A stretch of DNA of 15,703 nucleotides from an uncultured Muribaculaceae bacterium (GTDB taxonomy: Bacteria > Bacteroidota > Bacteroidia > Bacteroidales > Muribaculaceae): positions 10,340-26,042 of the forward strand of contig CAJTQH010000026.1 in the NCBI GenBank assembly GCA_910578305.1, written 5' to 3'. A program made the translations under genes and the position numbers. Positions 1-6,741 of the stretch are shown one piece after another (the first letter of the stretch is position 1; every line of letters starts with the position of its first letter). The notes under the pieces are model-generated. The model did not search any database. It was not told the origin of the DNA and was given only the letters and a program-made list of their open reading frames with translations.

Positions 1-299
1 TAGAAGAACCTCTGCGTCAGATCGTGGCCAACGCCGGTGTCGAAGGCGCTGTTGTGGTTCAGAAGGTCAAGGAAGGCACAGGCGACTTCGGCTACAATGC
101 TCGCACCGACCGCTACGAAAACCTTCTCGCTGCAGGTGTGATCGATCCGGCCAAGGTGACCCGCGTTGCTCTGGAAAATGCAGCATCCATAGCAGGCATG
201 TTCCTCACCACCGAGTGTGTCATCGCTGAAAAGAAAGAAGAAAATCCCGCACCTGCCATGCCCGCTCCCGGCATGGGTGGCATGGGCGGCATGATGTAA
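1..299 (+). CDS. groEL: 60 kDa chaperonin GroEL, C-terminal part (5' end outside window)
   Basis: GroEL is the ATP-driven cytosolic folding chamber that works with GroES. Only about the last 98 residues are present; the frame is open from base 3 and continues beyond the left edge. The peptide carries the usual GroEL C-terminal sequence: a PLRQIV segment, the conserved GDFGYNA stretch, then GVIDPAKVTR and ALENAASIAG, and finally the flexible Gly/Met tail ending GGMGGMM before TAA. The tail length and composition are normal, so the gene looks intact at this end. It is the only + strand gene and is followed at once by a strong intrinsic terminator, so it ends its transcription unit. A GTG codon at base 24 is an internal Val and not a start. 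Confidence 0.97.
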   Translation, partial: EEPLRQIVANAGVEGAVVVQKVKEGTGDFGYNARTDRYENLLAAGVIDPAKVTRVALENAASIAGMFLTTECVIAEKKEENPAPAMPAPGMGGMGGMM

Positions 300-327
300 T
301 AAATTACATTACACCTACCTTCATAGC

Positions 328-370
328 ACAGCCTCTATTCGCGATCGCGAATAGAGGCTGTCGGTTTTAT
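328..370 (+). terminator. groEL intrinsic terminator (perfect 34-bp palindrome)
   Basis: Bases 328-361 form a perfect inverted repeat, 17 + 17 with no central mismatch and an 8-bp GC-rich core GCGATCGC. It is followed by CGGTTTTAT. It begins about 29 bp after the groEL stop. In RNA the innermost bases would open to a small loop. The T-run is short (four T), but the stem is very strong, so rho-independent termination of groEL transcripts is the likely role. The symmetry means the same stem forms on the opposite strand, but there it lacks a good U-tract. Confidence 0.85.
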
Positions 371-550
371 TCATACATCAACGAAACATTCTTTCGGTCT
401 CAGACTTGTCAAGCCGCATATGCTGTTCATTACAGGTCCACTTACTCAATGTCTTGCTCCCCTCTAACAATATTTTGAATTAACATTGTTTTACAATAAA
501 ATTATCGTTCGGCTAAACCATTCGGTCGTTAGCTGTGTTTTAGAAGTACA

Positions 551-649
551 TAGCAAGATTACTTTTTCCATTGCAAAAAATGTGATAATGATTGGTTTAT
601 TATCTAAGCGAGGAGACGTTGCGACAACGACCCCTCGTTTTAGTTTTTA
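551..649 (+). repeat. Dispersed 90-bp repeat, copy 1: candidate small RNA with intrinsic terminator
   Basis: Bases 551-640 match 6551-6640 at 89 of 90 positions (A at 577, G at 6577), same orientation and no gaps. Looser similarity continues through a T-rich tail to about 649. Visible structure: a weak GCAA/TTGC pairing (553-556 with 571-574); an 8-bp AU-rich hairpin with one G-U pair (584-591 with 597-604, five-base loop); and a composite hairpin CGAGG/CCTCG (609-613 with 633-637) enclosing CGTTG/CAACG (617-621 with 625-629) around a CGA loop. TTTTAGTTTTT follows. A GC hairpin plus U-tract on the + strand only argues that this is the transcribed sense and that the element ends in an intrinsic terminator. 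The left border with copy 2 is sharp at TAGCAAG. It could instead be a mobile non-coding repeat. Function unknown. Confidence 0.8.
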
Positions 650-683
650 AGCCGCATATTCCATCCCGCCACACAATCTCATA

Positions 684-722
684 AAATACAAAGCTGCCGA
701 TACATGTTTACATACCGGCAGC
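684..722 (-). terminator. Intrinsic terminator after the T9SS/S8 protease operon
   Basis: On the - strand, GCTGCCG (716-722) pairs with CGGCAGC (693-699) as a 7-bp GC-rich stem around a 16-base interior that contains a small ATGT/ACAT pairing. It is followed by TTTGTATTT (684-692). It lies about 25 bp after the TAA of the S8 protease gene. The interrupted U-tract is modest, but position and stem strength suit termination of the operon read right to left. Confidence 0.75.
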
Positions 723-747
723 CATATCATTATATTATGTATTAATT

Positions 748-2910
748 CTAATTCACAACAACCTTCAGCGCATTCCCGGAAGCAACAAACTTCACTACAT
801 ACACACCGGGAGTCCAACCAGAGCAATCTATATGGTCAATTCCGGCGGCTACGGAATAACGCCCCACCATGCTGCCAAGCATAGTGTATACCAATATATC
901 GGAATTATTGCCAGTAGAGACTCCTATATTACGGTTCAACGAGTCAAACCACACCTTCTCGGCAGTTTTCGATGCATCGTCTGTAATTGAGCCGACTCCT
1001 GCACTCTGAGCCAGAATATACGACAACGCTCCATATGTGTTCAGTTTTCCGTGTCCGGCTTTGTTGTTCAGCTCGTCTCCTGTATATGAATCCTTAGTTG
1101 ACGAATGCGCCAAAGCATCAAGCGCCTCGTCCACAGTCAAATCAGGTTTAGCCTGAAGCATCAGGGCAACACTACCTGTAACCACTGGAGTAGCCATCGA
1201 GGTACCGATATTCCAATAATAATAGTAGTCATTATTATCAGCATCAAACACCCGCTCGTTTAAGTTAGACAGAATGCTTGTCTCAACCATATATTTGTTG
1301 AACCCGGCTATAACCAGTGCCCCTGGAGCTGACACGTCAGGCTTAATTCTACCGTCGGCTGTAGGTCCGTTACTTGAAAAGAACGATACCTCTCCCAACG
1401 GCAATACCTCAGGTCCATAACTTTGATTGACATACAAATTACCCGGATCGACCCACATAGGGAACGTGAAACGCGAATTGTAAGACCCCACAGAGATAAC
1501 AGACTCGCTGGTTCCACCTATTTCGCCCACCGTGTGGGTATTGTCGCCGGCAGTCCATCCACGAAAGCCGGAATTGACGAAATCATATCCTGCAAGATTC
1601 CACATATTCACCTCCTGCCCCTCTTCACCTTCTACAATTATGCCTATACGACGGGCATCATTCATTGATGATATGTAGAATTCGAGATACACATTCGGAG
1701 CCTCATCTTCCGAACCTCCGGCAGGAACCATTGCAAAATATGCATTCACGCCACTGTCTGAAAAGCTTCTGGAAAACTCTGATGAATCCGTCGATTTTAC
1801 AGAATACGACTCGACAATCTTTCCCTTGCTGTCAGTCAGCACAACAGACACAGTTATAGGAGTGCATTCACGTCCCCAGACATCCACAACCGTATTTTTA
1901 CTTGATGTCGAAGGCACGCCAAGTATAGTCTTCAGAGTGTTGTTATCAGCTGTAAACGTCTTGCCTACATGCATCTTATTTGCACCCTCATTGCCGGCGG
2001 CTCCGACCAATATCGTTCCGGGGCCCGACACCGAGTCAAAGAAACGGTCGAGAGTCGAACTACCATTGTGAGGTCCCAGATGAGAACCAAGACTCATGTT
2101 TATCACGCAAGGCTTGCCTACACTTTCCGCATAATCCTGTATATAGCGCACGGCATTCGGAATATCCACCGAACTCTGGCCGAAACTCACAAATACAATA
2201 TCCGCATCCGGTGCGACTCCGTAATATTTAGATAAACGGTCACCGCCTGCTGCTATACTTGTGGTATGTGTACCATGGTACTCCGTATTGTCATCGAATT
2301 TTGCAGCCCGCATTTCTTCTATTGTGGTAAGCTCCACTCCATATCCGAATTTCTCGGGTGCTGAGCCAAAGCCTCTTTGATTCCAGACTCGCTTCACTCT
2401 GCTGCCTTTCCCATCGGATGTACGGAATGCGATATGATCATACTCAAGACCGGTATCTATCACACCGACCACCACTCCCTCTCCGGTATAGGCTTGCGGC
2501 AACTGCCCGTTTGTATTGGCATGAATAATATCTATTCCACTCTGCTGGCGGGCTTGATCCATGCACAGATGCACCGGCGATCCCATCTCAACGTAGCTCA
2601 CCGACGGGTGCTCGCTGATAAGACGCAGCGCGTTCACCGGCACTTCTGCGGTAGCAGTTTCACCAAATGTAAGAAACACCCGGCCGCCACAACGCTCCAC
2701 TGCTTCTATGGCATCCTCGTTATTCATATCGATGAACACCTTTACCTTGTCCACTTCCACTAACGACGTATCGCCATATGATTTCATCATGGTAGACACT
2801 CTGCCGCTTTGCCGCATCAGCAACGCCTCTGCATTTGGTGAAAGTTTACGTGCCTGCCCCCCTAACACCGACATCGCGGCTACAGCTATTATTAATATTT
2901 TTTTCTTCAT
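748..2910 (-). CDS. Secreted subtilisin-like S8 serine protease with T9SS type A sorting domain
   Basis: This 720-residue protein is a predicted exported peptidase. Residues 1-20 form a signal peptide (MKKK, hydrophobic core, GGQA). Residues about 50-115 look like an I9-type propeptide region. The S8 catalytic residues are all present: Asp152 in GVIDTG, His212 in HGTH, oxyanion Asn307 in AAGNEG, and Ser571 in GTSMATP. About 200 residues lie between the Asn and Ser blocks (311-510), so a beta-rich insertion, probably jelly-roll-like, interrupts the catalytic domain. The last ~50 residues (DILVYTMLG, PGVYVVK, ending LKVVVN) form a T9SS type A sorting domain, so the enzyme should cross the outer membrane and be released or surface-anchored. 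It is the last gene of the operon, 4 bp after the preceding stop. The S8 assignment is firm; the substrate cannot be read from sequence. Confidence 0.95.
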   Translation of the reverse strand: MKKKILIIAVAAMSVLGGQARKLSPNAEALLMRQSGRVSTMMKSYGDTSLVEVDKVKVFIDMNNEDAIEAVERCGGRVFLTFGETATAEVPVNALRLISEHPSVSYVEMGSPVHLCMDQARQQSGIDIIHANTNGQLPQAYTGEGVVVGVIDTGLEYDHIAFRTSDGKGSRVKRVWNQRGFGSAPEKFGYGVELTTIEEMRAAKFDDNTEYHGTHTTSIAAGGDRLSKYYGVAPDADIVFVSFGQSSVDIPNAVRYIQDYAESVGKPCVINMSLGSHLGPHNGSSTLDRFFDSVSGPGTILVGAAGNEGANKMHVGKTFTADNNTLKTILGVPSTSSKNTVVDVWGRECTPITVSVVLTDSKGKIVESYSVKSTDSSEFSRSFSDSGVNAYFAMVPAGGSEDEAPNVYLEFYISSMNDARRIGIIVEGEEGQEVNMWNLAGYDFVNSGFRGWTAGDNTHTVGEIGGTSESVISVGSYNSRFTFPMWVDPGNLYVNQSYGPEVLPLGEVSFFSSNGPTADGRIKPDVSAPGALVIAGFNKYMVETSILSNLNERVFDADNNDYYYYWNIGTSMATPVVTGSVALMLQAKPDLTVDEALDALAHSSTKDSYTGDELNNKAGHGKLNTYGALSYILAQSAGVGSITDDASKTAEKVWFDSLNRNIGVSTGNNSDILVYTMLGSMVGRYSVAAGIDHIDCSGWTPGVYVVKFVASGNALKVVVN

Positions 2911-2914
2911 GTCT

Positions 2915-3961
2915 CTACTTTATCTCACCTTCATAATGTAGGATTATCCGTTCGGTAGTTCCGGACTTTAACCCGTTGTAAACATACGAATTTATTATCT
3001 CTAAATGTATTTCGTATACACCGTCGTTGACTGCCACTTTAAGAGTACCGTTGTCAGGAATTCGCGAATATGTATCCATCGACGTTCCCGTAGCTCCATA
3101 GAAGAACATACCGCCGAAAGTTATGCGCCACTCACCAGTGGTCTCTGCAAGACTCCAGCTGGAATCACCTGAATTGAGCATTGTTTCCGGAATGGCAATC
3201 TTTATATTGGTTGTACCTCCCGATGAAGTGAATACCTCGCTGTCAAAATTCAGTGTAAACGTTGTACTGCCACTGAAACTGGAATAACTCTTGGTTGCCG
3301 ATACCACATTTTTATGTTTTTCAGATCCTGTGGTATCGAAATAAAACAATTCATTGCCATATTTGATTTCAGGCACCACCGCATCAAGCGACTCCACATC
3401 AGTAGGCTTGCCCTCATAATTTGCCGTAACCACTGTTCCGTCAGAAAACACAGCATCAAGCTGCAGCGTCACACGCTGGTTCTTGGCATTGATTTTGGTG
3501 GTCAGCGTTCCGGATGCCACATTATCCCATATACGCTCGGCTCCGCCTTCTGTATACTTCACAAGCTTCAACATATAGCTATCCTTGTCGGTCGACAGAT
3601 CGATATCTCCCTGATACAGCTTGGCTGCCGATACCGTCACATGCACACCATACTCTCCCGCTGTAAGATCCTCCGCAGTAGTAGCGGTGACATGCCCGAA
3701 TCCGAATATGGTAGGTTTGCCTGCTTCTGAAGGTTGTTGACGGAGCATAGCAGGTATAGTGGCATAGCCTGCCTCAGTGCCGCCGGAGGGTATAACCGAA
3801 AACGCATCTTCGGTAACCTGGAAATTGACCATTTCCACATTATCCACATTATATTCAACAGTAGTTCCATCTTTAAGTGTCACCACCATCATCTCCCTGA
3901 CACCAGCATAAACGCCCACAGCCATAGCCGTCGACACTATCGTAGATATTATCTTTTTCAT
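2915..3961 (-). CDS. Exported beta-rich protein of unknown function, partner of the S8 protease
   Basis: This 348-residue protein has a signal peptide (MKKIISTIVSTAMAVGVYAG). A short N-terminal segment, VTLKDGTTVEYNVDNVEMVNF (residues 27-47), resembles one in the first gene of this operon. The rest is beta-rich and appears to hold two diverged copies of one module: residues about 85-185 (AGEYGV, then VASGTL, then NYEGK) and about 225-348 (NGTLKVAVNDGVYEIHL, then LHYEGEIK). The pattern suggests calycin-like or other beta-barrel domains, but I cannot name the family firmly. There is no T9SS sorting domain, unlike the other three proteins of the operon. Its ATG overlaps the stop of the upstream gene (ATGA, 3958-3961), and its stop is 4 bp before the protease start, so translation is probably coupled on both sides. 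A role as protease partner, inhibitor or chaperone is inference from position only. Confidence 0.85.
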   Translation of the reverse strand: MKKIISTIVSTAMAVGVYAGVREMMVVTLKDGTTVEYNVDNVEMVNFQVTEDAFSVIPSGGTEAGYATIPAMLRQQPSEAGKPTIFGFGHVTATTAEDLTAGEYGVHVTVSAAKLYQGDIDLSTDKDSYMLKLVKYTEGGAERIWDNVASGTLTTKINAKNQRVTLQLDAVFSDGTVVTANYEGKPTDVESLDAVVPEIKYGNELFYFDTTGSEKHKNVVSATKSYSSFSGSTTFTLNFDSEVFTSSGGTTNIKIAIPETMLNSGDSSWSLAETTGEWRITFGGMFFYGATGTSMDTYSRIPDNGTLKVAVNDGVYEIHLEIINSYVYNGLKSGTTERIILHYEGEIK

Positions 3962-5805
3962 CTTTTTGCGATTTTAATTGATTTTCCATTTAAGTTTAGT
4001 ATATATATTCCGCTTGCCAATGAAGACATGTCTATCAAGCAACCGCTCACCGGTACTATCATACGGACACCTGTTGCAGAATAGAGCACAGCATTTTCAG
4101 CACTGACCACTCCGGACACCAATAAAGTCGAACGGTCAAGCCATTCCACACGCACTGCATCTGGATCGGCTTCCACGCAATCTATCGCAGATATATTTGA
4201 CGGATCATACATAAGAGTTACCGGACCTGTCCAAGACCCGTTGATATTAAACTGGGCATCACACATAAGAGCGATATTAAACGTATATGTGCCATCGGCG
4301 TTCTTCTGCACACCGGTCGTACCGAATGCAGCCGGTGCATAATGGTCCATTATAAGATTACGACCCTCGATGAAATGCATATAGCGTGTTCCTGTCAGGT
4401 CGGAACCGCCGCCTGATGTTGCTGCAAAACGTCCGCGACCCATAGTAAATGGAGCATAATAAGACTCATGTTTGTTTTCCATCACGGTATAAGTGCCATC
4501 ATTAACATATTGTGTACCTACCGGACAGACAAACTCCAGACGGATAATATCGCCTTCGGTTATATTGTCACGACCAGCAGGCGACCCGACATCTACCAAA
4601 AAGGTCTGGCAATCGTTCACTACTCCGGTATTCCATATATAAGCCATCGGTATCTGATCAAGATCAAGATCCACATCATCTTCCAGAGTAGAGATTATAG
4701 ATCCTTTGGAATTATCGTCCGACTTGTCGTTTACAGGAACCGTACCTTCAAATACACCCTTGACAGTATATCCGTCGACCGTAACAGCATCAACAGTTAT
4801 CTTAAACACCGAATTGCCCAGATCCTCTATCTCTATAGTTCCGTCCGACAAATACGAATACGCAAGTGGGCTGTCGGAACCATACTTCAAATCATTTCGT
4901 TCTTTGGCATAGCTGCCCATAAGGCCAACCATTCCCATATATTCGATCTCTATACCCGGATACCATGTATAGCGGTTGAAGTTTCGTGCCATAGTGTATG
5001 TCCCGGGATCAAGTGTGGCATTTTTACTATCATTGAACAACTTGCCGAATACCTGAAGAGCAAGACTAAAGCCATTACCTGTCATTCCCCCTGTTTCTGG
5101 ATTAAACTCACCGTCATACAGATTTATATACATTGCACCCGTATTACTGTTATACAGATTGCCATCATAATTGGCAAGAGCACCGTTAAGTTTAAGGTCA
5201 AGGTCCGATTTTATCTGTGCAAAAATAGTAGGGGAAGCACTCGCATCATCAAATTTCAACACACCATCATATGTTATGATTTGCACTGTACCACCTACCG
5301 ACACATTAGCGGTTATCTTATAGCCGGCAGCACTCTTTGACACCACTATATCGCCCACAAGCGAATAATCGGAAGTCTCATTGCCATTGACATCATAAGC
5401 CTGAAGATATGAATAGTCGGCATCATAGGTAAATGCCGTATAATCGCCTGCCTTATAGGGCTTGTAAGTGCCTTCCTGCAATGCGATAGGATTCGACACC
5501 TCGCCATAGAGGTCCAATGTAAGCACATAACCATCATTCACCTTAGCACCCTGATATTTGTCATACAAAGCATCTTCGCGGTCTGTAAACACCATATAAT
5601 AATCCGCAATCCCCTCGGCAACACCCGCTGCCTCCGCATCGCACATTGCAAAAAGGCACTTCACCATATTTGTTGGAACCGACTGTGTCGAAAATGTCGA
5701 AATATTTCTGCCGCCGGCTTTTTTCTTCACCGTTGCCGCACATGGCATTGCCAATACGGCAAACAGCAGACTTAATACTGAGAATTCAAGTAAATGTTTT
5801 TTCAT
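3958..5805 (-). CDS. Large secreted T9SS type A sorting-domain protein with three repeated beta modules
   Basis: The reading frame opens at ATG 5832 (624 aa), but I prefer the second ATG at 5805 (615 aa). From there the protein begins MKKHLLEFSVLSLLFAVLAM, a normal signal peptide ending near CAA; the longer start adds MNNNLTTVI in front of it. Counting from the longer start, three diverged beta-rich modules lie at about 60-190, 205-365 and 395-545. Each has a GTY turn (121, 277, 446), a short strand pair ending KIT or FNI, and a terminal YDG/FEG-like strand. The last ~60 residues (TLLVSGV, AVLYSATGVR, SSLASGIYIL, KIAKR) form a T9SS type A sorting domain. Domain family not recognised. It sits 2 bp (long start) or 29 bp (short start) after the preceding gene and overlaps the next by 4 bp. 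Confidence 0.88.
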   Translation of the reverse strand: MKKHLLEFSVLSLLFAVLAMPCAATVKKKAGGRNISTFSTQSVPTNMVKCLFAMCDAEAAGVAEGIADYYMVFTDREDALYDKYQGAKVNDGYVLTLDLYGEVSNPIALQEGTYKPYKAGDYTAFTYDADYSYLQAYDVNGNETSDYSLVGDIVVSKSAAGYKITANVSVGGTVQIITYDGVLKFDDASASPTIFAQIKSDLDLKLNGALANYDGNLYNSNTGAMYINLYDGEFNPETGGMTGNGFSLALQVFGKLFNDSKNATLDPGTYTMARNFNRYTWYPGIEIEYMGMVGLMGSYAKERNDLKYGSDSPLAYSYLSDGTIEIEDLGNSVFKITVDAVTVDGYTVKGVFEGTVPVNDKSDDNSKGSIISTLEDDVDLDLDQIPMAYIWNTGVVNDCQTFLVDVGSPAGRDNITEGDIIRLEFVCPVGTQYVNDGTYTVMENKHESYYAPFTMGRGRFAATSGGGSDLTGTRYMHFIEGRNLIMDHYAPAAFGTTGVQKNADGTYTFNIALMCDAQFNINGSWTGPVTLMYDPSNISAIDCVEADPDAVRVEWLDRSTLLVSGVVSAENAVLYSATGVRMIVPVSGCLIDMSSLASGIYILNLNGKSIKIAKR

Positions 5806-5834
5806 AATTACTGTCGTTAAGTTGTTATTCATAC

Positions 5835-6320
5835 TTATTTCACAAGCACCTTCATAGAAGGTTTTCCCGGGATTGCCACCACATAGATATTGGGGGCCAG
5901 GACGTTCAGATCCGCTACGGCACTGCCGTCCAAAGCAACGAAATTCGCCACCTGCCGGCCATCCATATCATACACCTTCAGCACACCCTCCACATTGCCA
6001 GATACTTCAAGCACGTTTCCGCTATAGCTCACGGTATAGACATCGCAAGACACTTCCGACACAGCCGAAACCGGTCCCACAGTAAAATGAAAGTGCGACA
6101 ATCCGGCTCGCTCCACCGATGTCTGCAACGTTGAAGTCTTAATGACAAGACTATCGCCGTCAATTATCATTTGCGGCTCATCCGCGAGATTGAAATGTGA
6201 TTGGGTGCCATCGGTATGCTCCAATGTAAGACGCGTCACATCCTCATCATTACCCACTACCGGGATTGTAGTCATAAACGCCGACAATATCAACGCCGAC
6301 CATGCAATAATTCGTTTCAT
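5835..6320 (-). CDS. Small secreted T9SS sorting-domain protein, first gene of the protease operon
   Basis: This 161-residue protein begins at ATG 6320. The frame can be extended to a TTG at 6341, but the ATG gives a compact signal peptide (MKRIIAWSALILSAFMTTIP) and is the better start. Residues 29-62 contain LTLEHTDGTQSHFNL followed by a P-x-M-I-I-D-G-D strand, similar to the N-terminal segment of the 348-residue protein downstream. From about 105 to the end (LEVSGNV, VLKVYDMDGRQV, NIYVVAI, MKVLVK) it is a T9SS type A sorting domain. The protein is therefore little more than a small N-terminal domain on an export tag. It is the promoter-proximal gene of a four-gene operon, read from a good -7 box at 6362-6369. 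Function unknown. Confidence 0.87.
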   Translation of the reverse strand: MKRIIAWSALILSAFMTTIPVVGNDEDVTRLTLEHTDGTQSHFNLADEPQMIIDGDSLVIKTSTLQTSVERAGLSHFHFTVGPVSAVSEVSCDVYTVSYSGNVLEVSGNVEGVLKVYDMDGRQVANFVALDGSAVADLNVLAPNIYVVAIPGKPSMKVLVK

Positions 6321-6361
6321 AGATTTTTTTGCTTTTGTCAATAAAATTCACTTATCGATTG

Positions 6362-6391
6362 CAAATATACAATCATTAAACTATTTTTCAA
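6362..6391 (-). promoter_or_regulatory. Bacteroidota-type promoter for the T9SS/S8 protease operon
   Basis: On the - strand, TATATTTG (6362-6369) matches the Bacteroidota -7 consensus TAnnTTTG exactly. A TTG at 6389-6391 lies 19 bp upstream, matching the -33 element. Transcription would begin near 6355, giving a leader of about 35 bases to the preferred ATG at 6320. It would place the alternative TTG start (6341) only about 14 bases from the transcript end, which also favours the ATG. Confidence 0.75.
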
Positions 6392-6480
6392 GATTTTTTC
6401 CATATATTTTTTAAAATAACCCTCAATTTGATAAAACAGACAACTAAAAAAACATACCGCCGCCATAACCAATGGCTCTT

Positions 6481-6506
6481 CGATATTTAATATGTGTTAA
6501 ATATCG
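6481..6506. repeat. Perfect AT-rich inverted repeat upstream of the protease operon
   Basis: CGATATTTAA (6481-6490) and TTAAATATCG (6497-6506) are exact reverse complements separated by six bases. It is not followed by a U-tract on either strand, so a terminator is unlikely. It lies about 90 bp upstream of the operon's -33 element, between that promoter and the second copy of the 90-bp repeat. A protein-binding operator or a cruciform-forming spacer are the obvious possibilities. Confidence 0.6.
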
Positions 6507-6550
6507 TGATTCAAAAAACCTTTACCCTTCAAATACGTTTTACAGATATC

Positions 6551-6648
6551 TAGCAAGATTACTTTTTCCATTGCAAGAAATGTGATAATGATTGGTTTAT
6601 TATCTAAGCGAGGAGACGTTGCGACAACGACCCCTCGTTTGGTTTTTA
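6551..6648 (+). repeat. Dispersed 90-bp repeat, copy 2: candidate small RNA with intrinsic terminator
   Basis: This is the second copy of the element at 551-640, with one substitution (G at 6577) and all predicted hairpins intact. The composite GC hairpin lies at 6609-6637 and is followed by TTTGGTTTTTA, a U-tract that differs slightly from copy 1 but is preserved in kind. Upstream similarity stops at 6551 apart from a shared GTTTTA at 537-542 and 6537-6542. On the + strand it would be transcribed toward the end of the SH3b gene, against the - strand genes on both sides. Near identity over 90 bp of non-coding DNA 6 kb apart implies recent duplication, gene conversion, mobility or selection. 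Confidence 0.8.
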
Positions 6649-6675
6649 TATGAATTGAACCTTTGTCACAACCAC

Positions 6676-6706
6676 AAAAAAAACCTTTGGAACTTTGTTC
6701 CAAAGG
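6676..6706 (-). terminator. Strong intrinsic terminator of the lipoprotein-SH3b operon
   Basis: Read on the - strand, CCTTTGGAA and TTCCAAAGG form a perfect 9-bp stem (6698-6706 with 6684-6692) around a five-base loop, followed directly by eight T (6676-6683). This is a classical rho-independent terminator, 35 bp after the stop of the SH3b gene. It should insulate the downstream T9SS operon from read-through. Confidence 0.93.
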
Positions 6707-6741
6707 CTCATAATATATATAATCTGTGTGTGTAGTTCTGC

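Larger units (their letters stand above)
300..747. other. 448-bp gene-free convergent region between groEL and the S8 protease gene
   Basis: No credible coding region is visible here. From left to right it holds the groEL terminator (328-370), AT-rich sequence of unknown role (about 371-550), the first copy of a 90-bp dispersed repeat with a terminator-like end (551-649), and the - strand terminator of the protease operon (684-722). An 11-bp direct repeat (AAGCCGCATAT) occurs at 411-421 and 649-659. The sequence at 466-490 can form a weak AACAAT/ATTGTT stem. I see no convincing TAnnTTTG promoter just upstream of the 90-bp element. Confidence 0.7.
6321..6741. other. 421-bp gene-free region between the protease operon and the SH3b operon
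   Basis: I find no convincing gene here. It contains the operon promoter (6362-6391), a perfect inverted repeat (6481-6506), the second copy of the 90-bp dispersed element (6551-6648), and the terminator of the right-hand operon (6676-6706). A - strand frame from a TTG at 6703 to 6497 stays open, but it runs through the terminator hairpin and the repeat, so I do not call it a gene. Confidence 0.7.

Noticed and set aside
341..348. GCGATCGC octamer, as in cyanobacterial HIP1 repeats
   Set aside because: It occurs as the centre of the groEL terminator palindrome and is not repeated in the window; a coincidence of stem symmetry.
4468..5340. A 290-codon + strand open frame
   Set aside because: It lies wholly antisense to the T9SS sorting-domain protein, has no recognisable domain, and its composition is that of a shadow frame.
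6497..6703. A 68-codon - strand frame between the SH3b terminator and the protease promoter
   Set aside because: It starts at TTG inside the terminator hairpin, has no ribosome site, and most of its length is the antisense of the 90-bp repeat. The equivalent frame in copy 1 has a stop right before it and different flanks.
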